This document shows, piece after piece, positions 7,283-15,673 of a stretch of DNA of 57,451 nt. The DNA comes from Bacteroidales bacterium (GTDB taxonomy: Bacteria > Bacteroidota > Bacteroidia > Bacteroidales > UBA12077): contig JAGXLL010000015.1 in assembly GCA_018334675.1 (NCBI GenBank), forward strand, positions 1 to 57,451, read 5' to 3'. Each line of letters begins with the position of its first letter. Position 1 is the stretch's first letter. Position numbers and translations under genes: made by a program. The notes beneath the pieces were generated by a model, which was given only the letters and a program-made list of their open reading frames with translations, ran no database searches and had not been told where the DNA came from.

Positions 7283-8617
7283 TTAATTTTCTTCCCGCAG
7301 GTAAGAGATTTCCAGAATGCGTTGTGTTTGGGCATCGATCTTAAAACGATCGTCCAGGCGATCGCCCACGACCCATACGATCTTCTCCCCTGAGGTCAAA
7401 AGCCAGACGCGTTCCTTATCCAGCCTGGAATACTTCCTGTCAACAAAAAAATCACTCAGCTTCTTGAAGTGGTCCAAGCCCAGCGGCCTAAAATAGTCGC
7501 CTTCCTTCCATCTCCTCAATATAAGGGGAAAAACCACCTTGTCGTAATCCACACTGGCAATATCGGGATGGTGGGGTATCTGATAATTCCCTGCCTGTTC
7601 AATCCTTCTCATTTGCAGCGAGAGGGGAGCATTCACCTTTCCAGGAACATCCTCCAGGTAATAACGCTCCTGCTCGGGCGAGGACAAAGAGGTAACGATC
7701 AGCCAGTTGCGGTCGCGTATCAGCTTGTGGGTATCCGAATAATAAGCTTTTCCGGGGATGCCTTCCATTTCCGCCGCAATGCGTTTCGCCATCTGGCCGG
7801 TAAAACCATATTCGCGGAGCATTTCAAAAAGCAAAGTGGGATAAGCACCTGCTGCCTTCACTTGTTTGCTGATATACACATCAGAGCCTTTCTGATGCAT
7901 CAGTTCTTGTTTCTTCTCCTCAACAAACAAGCGGTAAATATCATAAGCATCCTGAAGCCTTTCTACATTCTCCCTCATGGTTTCCAGAAAACGGGGGTTG
8001 ATTTGCTGAAAAACAGGAATGATCTGATGACGGATCTTGTTGCGGTTATAGTGGGTGGTTTGATTGCTGGAATCCTCCCGGTAATGAAGCCCCTGCTCCC
8101 GGCAGTAATTGAGGATCTCATTCCTGTCAGCAAACAGCAATGGCCGAACCACTTTTTCCCGGCGGGCCTTGATGCCGGTCAATCCCTTCAAGCCGGTTCC
8201 CCGGGACAGGTTAATCAAAAAGGTCTCGCTCAAATCATCCTTATTATGGCCAATGGCTACCCAATCATATCCTTCCCGGGAGCGAACCTGTTCAAACCAC
8301 TCATAACGAAGACTGCGCGCTGCCATCTGCACAGAAAGCCCGTGCTCATGGGCATGATCCCTGGTGTTGAACCGTTTCTCGTAGAATGGTACAGCGTTAT
8401 CCCGGGCCAGATCCCGGACAAAAACATGGTCCTGATCGGATTCCTCGCCCCTGAGTTGATAGTTGCAGTGGGCTATGGCAACCTGATAACCGGCCTGAAG
8501 AAACAAGTGCATCATCACCACCGAATCAACTCCCCCGCTAACGCCCAGCAGGATCTTATCATCCGGCTCAAACAGATGATGGGTTCGGATATAATCTATA
8601 AACCTTTCCTGCATCAT
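7283..8617 (-). CDS. tilS: tRNA(Ile)-lysidine synthase
   Basis: 444 residues, full-length TilS. The PP-loop ATP pyrophosphatase motif SGGVDS lies at residues 27-32, followed by HCNYQLRGEESDQD and IGHNKDDLSETFLINLSRG. The C-terminal substrate-binding domains include FPLILRRWKEGDYFRPLG and KKLSDFFVDRKYSRLDKERVWLL. It attaches lysine to C34 of the tRNA that reads AUA, changing its identity to isoleucine; the enzyme is essential in most bacteria. It lies 60 nt downstream of pabB on the same strand with no evident promoter between, so pabB-tilS is a likely operon. Confidence 0.95.
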   Translation of the reverse strand: MMQERFIDYIRTHHLFEPDDKILLGVSGGVDSVVMMHLFLQAGYQVAIAHCNYQLRGEESDQDHVFVRDLARDNAVPFYEKRFNTRDHAHEHGLSVQMAARSLRYEWFEQVRSREGYDWVAIGHNKDDLSETFLINLSRGTGLKGLTGIKARREKVVRPLLFADRNEILNYCREQGLHYREDSSNQTTHYNRNKIRHQIIPVFQQINPRFLETMRENVERLQDAYDIYRLFVEEKKQELMHQKGSDVYISKQVKAAGAYPTLLFEMLREYGFTGQMAKRIAAEMEGIPGKAYYSDTHKLIRDRNWLIVTSLSSPEQERYYLEDVPGKVNAPLSLQMRRIEQAGNYQIPHHPDIASVDYDKVVFPLILRRWKEGDYFRPLGLDHFKKLSDFFVDRKYSRLDKERVWLLTSGEKIVWVVGDRLDDRFKIDAQTQRILEISYLREEN

Positions 8618-8676
8618 GTCTAATCCCTTTTATTGCTTTACATTGATTGGACCGAACCAAAACGGCCTGATCGCAT

Positions 8677-9987
8677 TCAGTGGGGCCGGGTCAAAACCTT
8701 CCGCATGGCCCGGGCCTTGACCTGACATTCTTCATACTCCTTCTCCGGTTCCGAGAGGCTGGTGATGGCTCCACCTACCTGAAAAGATACATAATTTTGG
8801 TCAGAATTGAACAGGATGCTGCGAATAACAACATTAAAATCAAAGTTCTTCTCCGGTGAGAAATACCCAAGGGCCCCGGAATATAATCCTCGCCGGGTTT
8901 TTTCATATTTCTCGATCAGCTGCATAGCCCGAACCTTGGGAGCTCCTGTCATAGAGCCCATGGGAAAGGCATTCCTGATGCAATGAAGATAGTTCTTCGG
9001 ATCGATCTCAGCCGAAACGGTCGATATCATCTGATGGACCTGGGGAAAAGTATATATACCAAAAAGTTCCTCTACACTTACCGACCCCATCTTCGCCGAA
9101 CGGGATAAGTCATTTCGGACCAGATCAACGATCATAACATTTTCCGCCTGTTCCTTGACGTCCTTCCCTAACTGATGGCGAAGCCGATGATCCTCATCCT
9201 GTGTCCTGCCCCTGCCAACGGTCCCCTTGATGGGTTGAGAAATGACTGTGCTGCCTGATTTGCTCAAAAATCTCTCGGGACTGGAAGAAAGCAGATAATG
9301 GGCCCCATGCCTGTATAAACAGGAGAAAGGTGCAGGTGAATACACACCCAGATTCAGGTAAACCTGAAAAGGATCAATAGATCCCCGACCATAATACTCC
9401 TGGCAATAGGTCACCTCGTAGACGTCACCGCGTTGTATATGCGCTTTCAACTGCCGGATCGTTTGAAGATATTCCTCCCTGGACATGCGCGATTGAAGTA
9501 ATGGGAGCCGCTCATCAACCTGCCGGCCCGCCTCAAGGGATGAAAGGTTTTGTATCAGGTCATGGGCTTCCCCCCTGCTTGTTATTTGTGGTAAATATTC
9601 GAGCCGAACGGATCCTCCTTCTGAAACGATGACATAGCGGGGCTGAAAAAAATAAAGTGCGGGAAATCCGATGCCATCAGGATGAGATGAAGAAAGCCGT
9701 TCCGTTTCATTTTTCAGATCATAGCCGAAATAACCGAACAGCCAGTCGGCTTTGGAATTGGCAAACGGCTCCAGCCGGGCAAAACCGTTTTGATCCCCTC
9801 CCTGAACCTGATCCACTGAACCCAGGGCAGCCAGAAAATCGTAGCGATCATGGTTGGTATAGCGATATGTCGACGGGCTGCGGTGGCTGTCCAACAAAAC
9901 GAATGGATCAAAATACCTGGCAAGCCCGGTCAACTGCTTCCTGAACATTTCCGGTTGATCAACCTGAATGGGTAACGACTCGCGCAT
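8677..9987 (-). CDS. pabB: Aminodeoxychorismate synthase component I
   Basis: 436 residues of the chorismate-binding family (anthranilate synthase component I/PabB). QPIKGT with Lys254 marks the PabB group; TrpE has Ala at this place. Other landmarks are DVYEVTYCQEY, LVRNDLSRSAKMGSV and GSMTGAPKVRAM. With the glutaminase PabA it makes 4-amino-4-deoxychorismate for folate; no pabA or pabC is adjacent. A clear promoter (TTG-N21-TATCTTTG) ends 5 nt before the ATG at 9987, predicting transcription start at or beside the start codon. The mRNA is therefore probably leaderless, or translation begins further in, for example at Met14. Confidence 0.9.
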   Translation of the reverse strand: MRESLPIQVDQPEMFRKQLTGLARYFDPFVLLDSHRSPSTYRYTNHDRYDFLAALGSVDQVQGGDQNGFARLEPFANSKADWLFGYFGYDLKNETERLSSSHPDGIGFPALYFFQPRYVIVSEGGSVRLEYLPQITSRGEAHDLIQNLSSLEAGRQVDERLPLLQSRMSREEYLQTIRQLKAHIQRGDVYEVTYCQEYYGRGSIDPFQVYLNLGVYSPAPFSCLYRHGAHYLLSSSPERFLSKSGSTVISQPIKGTVGRGRTQDEDHRLRHQLGKDVKEQAENVMIVDLVRNDLSRSAKMGSVSVEELFGIYTFPQVHQMISTVSAEIDPKNYLHCIRNAFPMGSMTGAPKVRAMQLIEKYEKTRRGLYSGALGYFSPEKNFDFNVVIRSILFNSDQNYVSFQVGGAITSLSEPEKEYEECQVKARAMRKVLTRPH

Positions 9988-9992
9988 GGGGG

Positions 9993-10024
9993 CAAAGATA
10001 GCAAAAAGGCGGGTTAAAATTCAA
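9993..10024 (-). promoter_or_regulatory. pabB-tilS promoter (TTG-N21-TATCTTTG)
   Basis: Reverse strand: TTG at 10024-10022 and TATCTTTG at 10000-9993, with a 21-nt spacer. The -33 box lies inside the last codons of the upstream barrel gene. Only 5 nt separate the -7 element from the pabB ATG. Confidence 0.6.
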
Positions 10025-11948
10025 CCACCCGGGGCGGATCAGGGACATACCCCTTGGGGCTCAAGGTCTTATCTCCTGATAGATTAAACAACAATTGCCG
10101 GTCGTTATTGAGGGTGGGGTAATATCCCAAACGGATCTGGAAGGTGTTGAAAACAAAATTCTCATTACGCAGACGTACCCCCAGCCCGAATCCGCTTTTC
10201 ATCGGATTGCGCAGGATGAATCTATCTTCCGGACCCAAAAAACCCACATCAAAAAAACCATACAGGGCCAAACGGAAACCATAATAATATACATTGGTGA
10301 AGCCTACTGTTTCAGTTTGCAATACCAGTTTCTTATCGCCATACAACCCCCCGTTAAGAAAGCCCCGAATATCCTTGTATTGGTCGAAGCCCAGGTCCTC
10401 TTCACGAAAACGGTTAATGCCCCGGGTATAGTCGAGGTTGAGAAATTGCCGGATCTTCAGTCCGTTCACAGTAAAAAGCTTGCTGATGTATTGACTCTCA
10501 AAACGGATCGCACCCTGCTCGATGCGATCTTCATATATAAACCCCCCTGCATGGATACCAGCCGAAAGATACCCGAAATTGGGGATAAACTGCCCGTGCT
10601 TCAAATGAAGTCCTGAATAAAACCTTCTGAAAAACTGGTCCTTTTCCCATCCCAGGGTATAACTGACCAAATCCCCTACCGGAATATCCTCCGTACGGCC
10701 AAAACCATAAATCAGGGCGCTTTTATAAAAGTTCTCCCGGGAGAAGCTGATTTTACCCATATAAAGCTGGTTATCATGAAACCGGTAATTATAGCGTTCG
10801 GTAACTTCAGGATGTTCAAAATAACGATCATCCCGGTATCTGGCCGATAGTATCAGCCGATTGCGGTTTTTGAAAAAATCATTGGAGGAATTCAAAGGGA
10901 AAGCGTAGCCATACCAAAAATCATGATTGATGAAATCCAATTGGGTTTGATGGAATGTGGTATCCTGCTGTACGATGTTCTTTCGCGTATGGGTGCGAAA
11001 AACAGACATTCCTCCTGCCATTCGGGTCTTATAAGAATAAAAATCGCGTTTCAGCTCAAAACCATACCTGTTCGTTTCAAAGGCATTGAGATAGTAAAGT
11101 CGGCCCTGGAGGAATGTACCCTGTATGTTATTAACTTTATAGAGCGTTTCAACACCGGGATTGGAGGGTTTAAAATAGTCGAAGATCAGGTTGGCCTGGA
11201 ACTTATGCCCCATTCCAAAGAAATTGTTGTCAAAAAACTGAATCTCCCCGGAGCTGATGCTTTCCAGGTTCACATCAAAACCTTTGGCCCAAAGATCTTG
11301 TGTCAAAATAATCACATCGACTGAATCACCTGCTTCCTGTGCAGGGCTCACTATAAAACGGGCATCTTTGATGTGCTGAAGGTTCCTGATGATCCGGCCA
11401 TTGTCCTTCAGCAAACTGGGGTCCAGGGTATCTCCCGGCGAAAAAAGCAGGTTCTCGCGAATAATAGACCGATGGGTAGGTACATGGATCCAGTTGCCCA
11501 CCTCTTTGTACCATTGCGATGCACCGGTGGTATCCTGCAGGTAACTGTCAAAAACATCCATCTGGCGGATGCCTATTTTTCGGATGGGTCTGCCCCGGTA
11601 GGACTCGTAAGGAGTAGAGTATTGATCGATGGTGTTGGAGCTGGAAAGCGCATTAGAAGATTCTTCTTCGATCAAAAAATCATAAAGCAGGCCGGTGATA
11701 TAATTGCGTTTGGCCTTATTCTTCAGGCTGTCGTAAAATTCTTCACTGTCGTGAAAAGATTTCCGGGGGATGGAGAATCGAATAGAATCGCCGGCCATCG
11801 TGGAATCAGTATAAATAAAAACCCGGTGGTCTCCTTCTCCCGAAGCCTCATGCCCGTGCTCCTCCTGCTGAGCTTGAAGTTGAAAAGAGGCAGGAAAGAG
11901 GAGTAAAAGGAAAGCGACTGTGGCTGTATATGCTCTTTCTGGCATCAT
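10014..11948 (-). CDS. BamA/Omp85-like outer membrane beta-barrel protein
   Basis: 644 residues. The N terminus has a signal peptide (hydrophobic AFLLLLFPASFQL, cleavage near LQAQQ). Around residues 115-220 is a POTRA-like stretch (IRKIGIRQMDVFD; ENLLFSPGDTLDPSLLKDNGRIIRNLQHIKDARFIV; DSVDVIILTQDLW). The remainder alternates in the manner of an outer membrane barrel (NNFFGMGHKFQANLIFDY, GFGLGVRLRNENFVFNTFQIRLGYYP) and ends in a C-terminal phenylalanine, typical of barrel proteins. It is shorter and has fewer POTRA domains than BamA itself. A role as a lineage-specific Omp85-family translocation or assembly factor is inference. It is transcribed alone from a promoter near 12046. Confidence 0.75.
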   Translation of the reverse strand: MMPERAYTATVAFLLLLFPASFQLQAQQEEHGHEASGEGDHRVFIYTDSTMAGDSIRFSIPRKSFHDSEEFYDSLKNKAKRNYITGLLYDFLIEEESSNALSSSNTIDQYSTPYESYRGRPIRKIGIRQMDVFDSYLQDTTGASQWYKEVGNWIHVPTHRSIIRENLLFSPGDTLDPSLLKDNGRIIRNLQHIKDARFIVSPAQEAGDSVDVIILTQDLWAKGFDVNLESISSGEIQFFDNNFFGMGHKFQANLIFDYFKPSNPGVETLYKVNNIQGTFLQGRLYYLNAFETNRYGFELKRDFYSYKTRMAGGMSVFRTHTRKNIVQQDTTFHQTQLDFINHDFWYGYAFPLNSSNDFFKNRNRLILSARYRDDRYFEHPEVTERYNYRFHDNQLYMGKISFSRENFYKSALIYGFGRTEDIPVGDLVSYTLGWEKDQFFRRFYSGLHLKHGQFIPNFGYLSAGIHAGGFIYEDRIEQGAIRFESQYISKLFTVNGLKIRQFLNLDYTRGINRFREEDLGFDQYKDIRGFLNGGLYGDKKLVLQTETVGFTNVYYYGFRLALYGFFDVGFLGPEDRFILRNPMKSGFGLGVRLRNENFVFNTFQIRLGYYPTLNNDRQLLFNLSGDKTLSPKGYVPDPPRVVEF

Positions 11949-12045
11949 AGATATCCCTCCAAAATGACAACCTCACCGGGGTTCATCAGGAAGCTTGAAG
12001 GCTTAAAGATAACCCAAATTCAGGAATTTTATTCCTGCAACTTGT

Positions 12046-12053
12046 CAAAGATA
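12046..12053 (-). promoter_or_regulatory. Promoter -7 element of the barrel gene
   Basis: Reverse strand TATCTTTG (TAnnTTTG), just after the terminator of the preceding gene. Predicted leader of about 90 nt. Confidence 0.45.
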
Positions 12054-12056
12054 AAT

Positions 12057-12087
12057 AAATCCTGTCAGCCCGCTGCCGACAGGATTT
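12057..12087 (-). terminator. Hairpin terminator after the M49-like gene
   Basis: AAATCCTGTC (12057-12066) pairs with GACAGGATTT (12078-12087), a 10-bp stem with an 11-nt loop, flanked by AT-rich tails on both sides. Confidence 0.7.
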
Positions 12088-12208
12088 GTTTATCACAAGA
12101 TTATTTTTTATTTATTTAATTGGCCTTGTGTAACTTACCATGATAAAAGAGATAAGACATGACCGGTGAATCCACCCGGCTTGGGTTTGATCGCCAAACA
12201 GCAACATT

Positions 12209-13870
12209 CTACTCAGAAAGGCCCAAAACATCCTTTCCCTGCTTGAAGCGAATATCCCTGGGTATACCTTCGTCAGATAGCCTTTGCAGATCATCTCTCA
12301 GATCTTCGCGGATGTTGCCCATCTGCGTGACCATCTTTTGAGCAGCCTCGTAATCGCCTTGACCCTGAATAACCAGAATCTTCTCTCCCAAATCATTCAT
12401 GGCTTGCGTCATCTTCTCGAAGTTCACCTGGTAGGTTCCGCTCTGGGGATCCCTCGTGAAAGCTCCATTCTCCTTAAAATAATTGAAGCGCATCATGTTT
12501 GCTTTACCATGACTGCTGGCGGCTCCAAAACGTATAGATCGGAAGATGCTGGCCATGAAGGTCACATAGTTGTCCTTCAGCTCCTCGTCTTCCAGCTCAC
12601 CCATTTCCGCAAGCTGTTTAACCAGGAACAGCCCTATGATGTCGGCCTTACCTTCCTCGATGGGACTGTAATATTCTTTCAGGGCATTGCGCACGGTACC
12701 TTTATCGTTGATGGTTTCCTTAATGCCCAGCCCATGTGCTACCTCATGGAACATGGTGTTTTCAAAGAAAGCATCAAACTTGATGTACTGTCTTTGGTCG
12801 GGGTCGATCAACACATCGCTGATGGGTGCGAGGATCTCTTCAAACTTATACCTCATGGCATTCTTCAGCTGCAATTTACGGGTGCCTTTCTGGATCTGTA
12901 CCCGCTCATCATTGGGAAGATTGATGGCTATGGTCTTACTGCCGGCATTGCAATCGCCGGCATAGTAAACCGCCTCATATACTCCCAGATCAGAATCACT
13001 GCCGGGCATCTCCTGCTTATATTGGTCTTCTACCGGCAGGCTTTTTTGCAGCTCAGGCATGAGTTGGTTGAACTTGTTGAGCTTTTCCGACCAGCCGCGG
13101 TCTTTGATCAGCAGAAAAGCTTCATGCGCAGCTTTATATCCAAACAGATTGTCTTCATAGTTCTCGATCGGGCCTACTACAAAATCCACATCATTGTTCT
13201 TCACATCCATCCAGGCCATGTCGGAAGCCAGATAATCATCCGAAAGCAAGGCCTCTGCACGGAGATTCAAATACTTTTTAAAACTTTCATTTGCCGCAAG
13301 CTTTGCCGCTTCCCGCAACAATCCGGCGGCCCGCTGATGCTTATTCGAATAGGCTTCACTATAAGGCACCGTCAACAAATCACCATTCTTATCCCTTCTG
13401 ATCAGCGTATACAAACTGGTCTTGTCCTCCGCTTCAAAGTTGTTGAATTCTTCTTTGGTCATGTCCTGAGGATAAAAATTGGCCCCGGCCGGCTTCGGTC
13501 CGTAACCTTCAATAAAAGGCTGATTGTCACTAAGCCTTTCCCACGGACCATAATTGATCTTAACAAAGGTCTCTAATTCATCGGTTCCAATGCGGTTCAA
13601 CAACGTATCTCTATCTCCGAAAGCCTGCTGCCAGAAAATATCATCCATGATCCTGGCTGCATCTATCAGATGAGTGAGCATCTCTTTCTGATCTTCCGAA
13701 AGGTGGCTGATATCTGCGGTTAATTCAACCTCCTTAAACTCCGAGACTTTTTGATCAATCTTGCTCATGGGAAGCGTGGTGAGATTATCGTCTCCTTTGT
13801 TTGACCCGCAGCCCCAAATGATAATGGAAACCAAAAGGATACTGAAGGCACTTAACATCAATTTTTTCAT
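12209..13870 (-). CDS. Lipoprotein zinc peptidase related to dipeptidyl peptidase III (M49-like)
   Basis: 553 residues. The signal sequence ends at Cys21 (IIIWGC), a plausible lipobox, so it is probably anchored in the cell envelope. The zinc site is HEVAH (375-379) followed by EEGKAD (405-410). Classic DPP III uses the longer HEXXGH plus EECRAD; here the first motif has the ordinary five-residue spacing. Such sequences are often labelled Zn-dependent hydrolase. The remaining fold markers (VYYAGDCNAGSKTIAINLPND) fit the M49 family, which removes dipeptides from oligopeptide N termini. Activity on peptides is inference. It has its own promoter (13950-13957) and terminator. Confidence 0.8.
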   Translation of the reverse strand: MKKLMLSAFSILLVSIIIWGCGSNKGDDNLTTLPMSKIDQKVSEFKEVELTADISHLSEDQKEMLTHLIDAARIMDDIFWQQAFGDRDTLLNRIGTDELETFVKINYGPWERLSDNQPFIEGYGPKPAGANFYPQDMTKEEFNNFEAEDKTSLYTLIRRDKNGDLLTVPYSEAYSNKHQRAAGLLREAAKLAANESFKKYLNLRAEALLSDDYLASDMAWMDVKNNDVDFVVGPIENYEDNLFGYKAAHEAFLLIKDRGWSEKLNKFNQLMPELQKSLPVEDQYKQEMPGSDSDLGVYEAVYYAGDCNAGSKTIAINLPNDERVQIQKGTRKLQLKNAMRYKFEEILAPISDVLIDPDQRQYIKFDAFFENTMFHEVAHGLGIKETINDKGTVRNALKEYYSPIEEGKADIIGLFLVKQLAEMGELEDEELKDNYVTFMASIFRSIRFGAASSHGKANMMRFNYFKENGAFTRDPQSGTYQVNFEKMTQAMNDLGEKILVIQGQGDYEAAQKMVTQMGNIREDLRDDLQRLSDEGIPRDIRFKQGKDVLGLSE

Positions 13871-13949
13871 AACAATGGCGGTTTTTAGGGTTTAGGTACG
13901 ATTTATACAAATCGTTTCAGTTCGATCGTTTAATCTTTAAAAGTACGAA

Positions 13950-13957
13950 CAAATATA
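13950..13957 (-). promoter_or_regulatory. Promoter -7 element of the M49-like gene
   Basis: Reverse strand TATATTTG, a perfect TAnnTTTG. Predicted start near 13944, leader of about 74 nt. Confidence 0.5.
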
Positions 13958-14050
13958 CAAGTTTGATGATAGAGTGGTAAAATTTTTTATCAGAATTTAT
14001 AACCTAACCCGTATTATTTCGTTACCAAAATATAAGAAGTATACAAGCAG

Positions 14051-15478
14051 ATGGACAAACACAAGGAAGAACAATTACTTTACCGCATAAGTGAACTGAT
14101 TAAAGAAAATAAGGAGCTTACCAAACAGCTCAAAGAACTCTCCAATGAAAAGAATCGCCTGAATAAAGAGCACGAAAAGCTTGAAAACATCATCGCCCAG
14201 ATTGCCCCCGAACAACTGCCGCAGGAATTGAAGCTTCACGGAAATCAGCGGGCTCTGAGGTTTGAGATGGCTACTGTTTTGTATGCTGATTTGCAGGGCA
14301 TTAAAAGAATTGCCCGGGAAGATTCCTCTTTTGATATGATGGATGAGTTGGATAACATCTTCCTGCAATTCAACAACATAGTGAAAAAATACAAGATCGA
14401 GAAGATCAAAACCATCGGCGACGCCTATATGTGTGCCGGCGGTGTCCCGGAGAAGAACATCACCAACCCGATTGATGTCGTGTTGGCAGCTCTGGAAATG
14501 CAGGATTACATGAACCACCTGAAGGAAAAATATGAATCCCAGGACCGGCAGTTTTGGGATTTCAGGATAGGTATCCATACCGGGCCTGTGACTGCCAACT
14601 ATTATGGAAGGAAAAAGCTTTCTTACGATCTGAAGGGCGAGACAGTGCATATCGCCACACGCATTGCATCAGCCAGTGACTTTTGCGAGATCAATGTGTC
14701 GATCATGACCTACGAGATGATCAAGCAATATTTCAAATGCGATTACAACGGTAAGATCCCGGTCAAATACAAGGGCAACATGGAGATCCTGCGGGTCAAA
14801 AAGATCAAGCCGGCCTATGCGGTCAACCGGCGATTGGGGAAAGAGCCCAATCAGATCTTCATGATCAAGTACCTGTTACGTCAGTTCACCGACTTGCAGG
14901 AAAACATCCTTGACCGCCTGGAAAAGGAATTGCCTTCCTTCCTGTATTACCACAATGTGAAGCACACCATTGATGTGATCAATCAGGCCGAGCTGATTGG
15001 ATATGGTGAAGGGGTGGATGATGAGGCGATATTGCTTCTGAAGACTGCTGCCCTTTTTCACGATGCCGGACATATCATCGGTTATGACAACCATGAGTTT
15101 TACGGTACACAGTTGGCCAAGGAATACCTTCCACAATTCCAGTATAACCAACAGCAGATCGACCGGATCTGTGACCTGATCATGTCCACTCAAATACCCC
15201 CCAATCCCAATGACCTGTTGGAAAAGATCATGTGCGATGCCGATCTCGATTATCTGGGCAGGAGCGATTTTATTCCCGTCTCCAATACCTTGTATGAGGA
15301 ATTAAAGGAACAGGATAAGATCGGTGATCTAAACCAATGGAACCAGATGCAGCTTAAATTTATCTCCGGCCACCAATATTTCACTCAAACTGCATTGAGC
15401 CTCAGGGAAGTAAACAAACAGAAACAGATTGAGCGGATTAAATCGCTCATCAACGGGAAAGAACATCCCGAACGATAA
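14051..15478 (+). CDS. Class III nucleotidyl cyclase fused to an HD phosphohydrolase domain
   Basis: 475 residues with no signal or membrane segment. Residues 1-50 form a charged coiled coil. Residues 65-260 are a class III cyclase domain: metal aspartates Asp80 (LYADLQGI) and Asp124 (KTIGDAYM), and base-specifying Lys120 and Asp193, the pattern of adenylate rather than guanylate cyclases. In the transition-state pair the usual Asn is His200 (GETVHIATR) while Arg204 is kept, so activity may be reduced or altered. Residues 295-460 are an HD domain (YYHNVKHT, ALFHDAGH, MCDADLDYLG) like metal-dependent phosphodiesterases. Synthesis and hydrolysis of a cyclic nucleotide may thus be combined in one protein. 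It is flanked by a divergent gene and a repeat tract, so it is monocistronic. Confidence 0.85.
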   Translation: MDKHKEEQLLYRISELIKENKELTKQLKELSNEKNRLNKEHEKLENIIAQIAPEQLPQELKLHGNQRALRFEMATVLYADLQGIKRIAREDSSFDMMDELDNIFLQFNNIVKKYKIEKIKTIGDAYMCAGGVPEKNITNPIDVVLAALEMQDYMNHLKEKYESQDRQFWDFRIGIHTGPVTANYYGRKKLSYDLKGETVHIATRIASASDFCEINVSIMTYEMIKQYFKCDYNGKIPVKYKGNMEILRVKKIKPAYAVNRRLGKEPNQIFMIKYLLRQFTDLQENILDRLEKELPSFLYYHNVKHTIDVINQAELIGYGEGVDDEAILLLKTAALFHDAGHIIGYDNHEFYGTQLAKEYLPQFQYNQQQIDRICDLIMSTQIPPNPNDLLEKIMCDADLDYLGRSDFIPVSNTLYEELKEQDKIGDLNQWNQMQLKFISGHQYFTQTALSLREVNKQKQIERIKSLINGKEHPER

Positions 15479-15573
15479 AACAAAGCTTCACTTGTACATT
15501 AAGCGTTTGGACGTTGAACTAGCATTTCATGTCAGTTCCGTCAGATTCCATATTTACCATCTACCATTCAAAC

Positions 15574-15645
15574 CTGCTACTGCCACTGCTACTGCTACTG
15601 TAACTGCAACTGCTACTGCCACTGCTACTGCTACTGTCACTGCAA
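15574..15645. repeat. 12-unit CTGNNA hexanucleotide repeat with 36-bp higher-order period
   Basis: Twelve consecutive hexamers of the type CTGCTA/CTGCCA/CTGCAA/CTGTAA/CTGTCA. Units 1-6 and 7-12 have the same order except one base in the fifth unit (CTGTAA against CTGTCA), so a 36-bp block was duplicated. It lies between two convergent genes and shows no coding function. Confidence 0.85.
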
Positions 15646-15673
15646 CTTGAAAAACATGAACCCGGGAAACAAT

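Noticed and set aside
7469-8623. 384-codon frame antisense to tilS
   Set aside because: The reverse strand is unmistakably TilS; the antisense product has no recognisable domain.
12284-13576. 430-codon frame antisense to the M49-like peptidase gene
   Set aside because: Same reason: the minus-strand gene has a lipobox and zinc motifs, whereas the antisense frame has none.
15429-15650. Frame reading through the CTGNNA array as a Thr-Ala repeat protein
   Set aside because: It consists mostly of the repeat, has no start signal of its own and overlaps the end of the cyclase gene.
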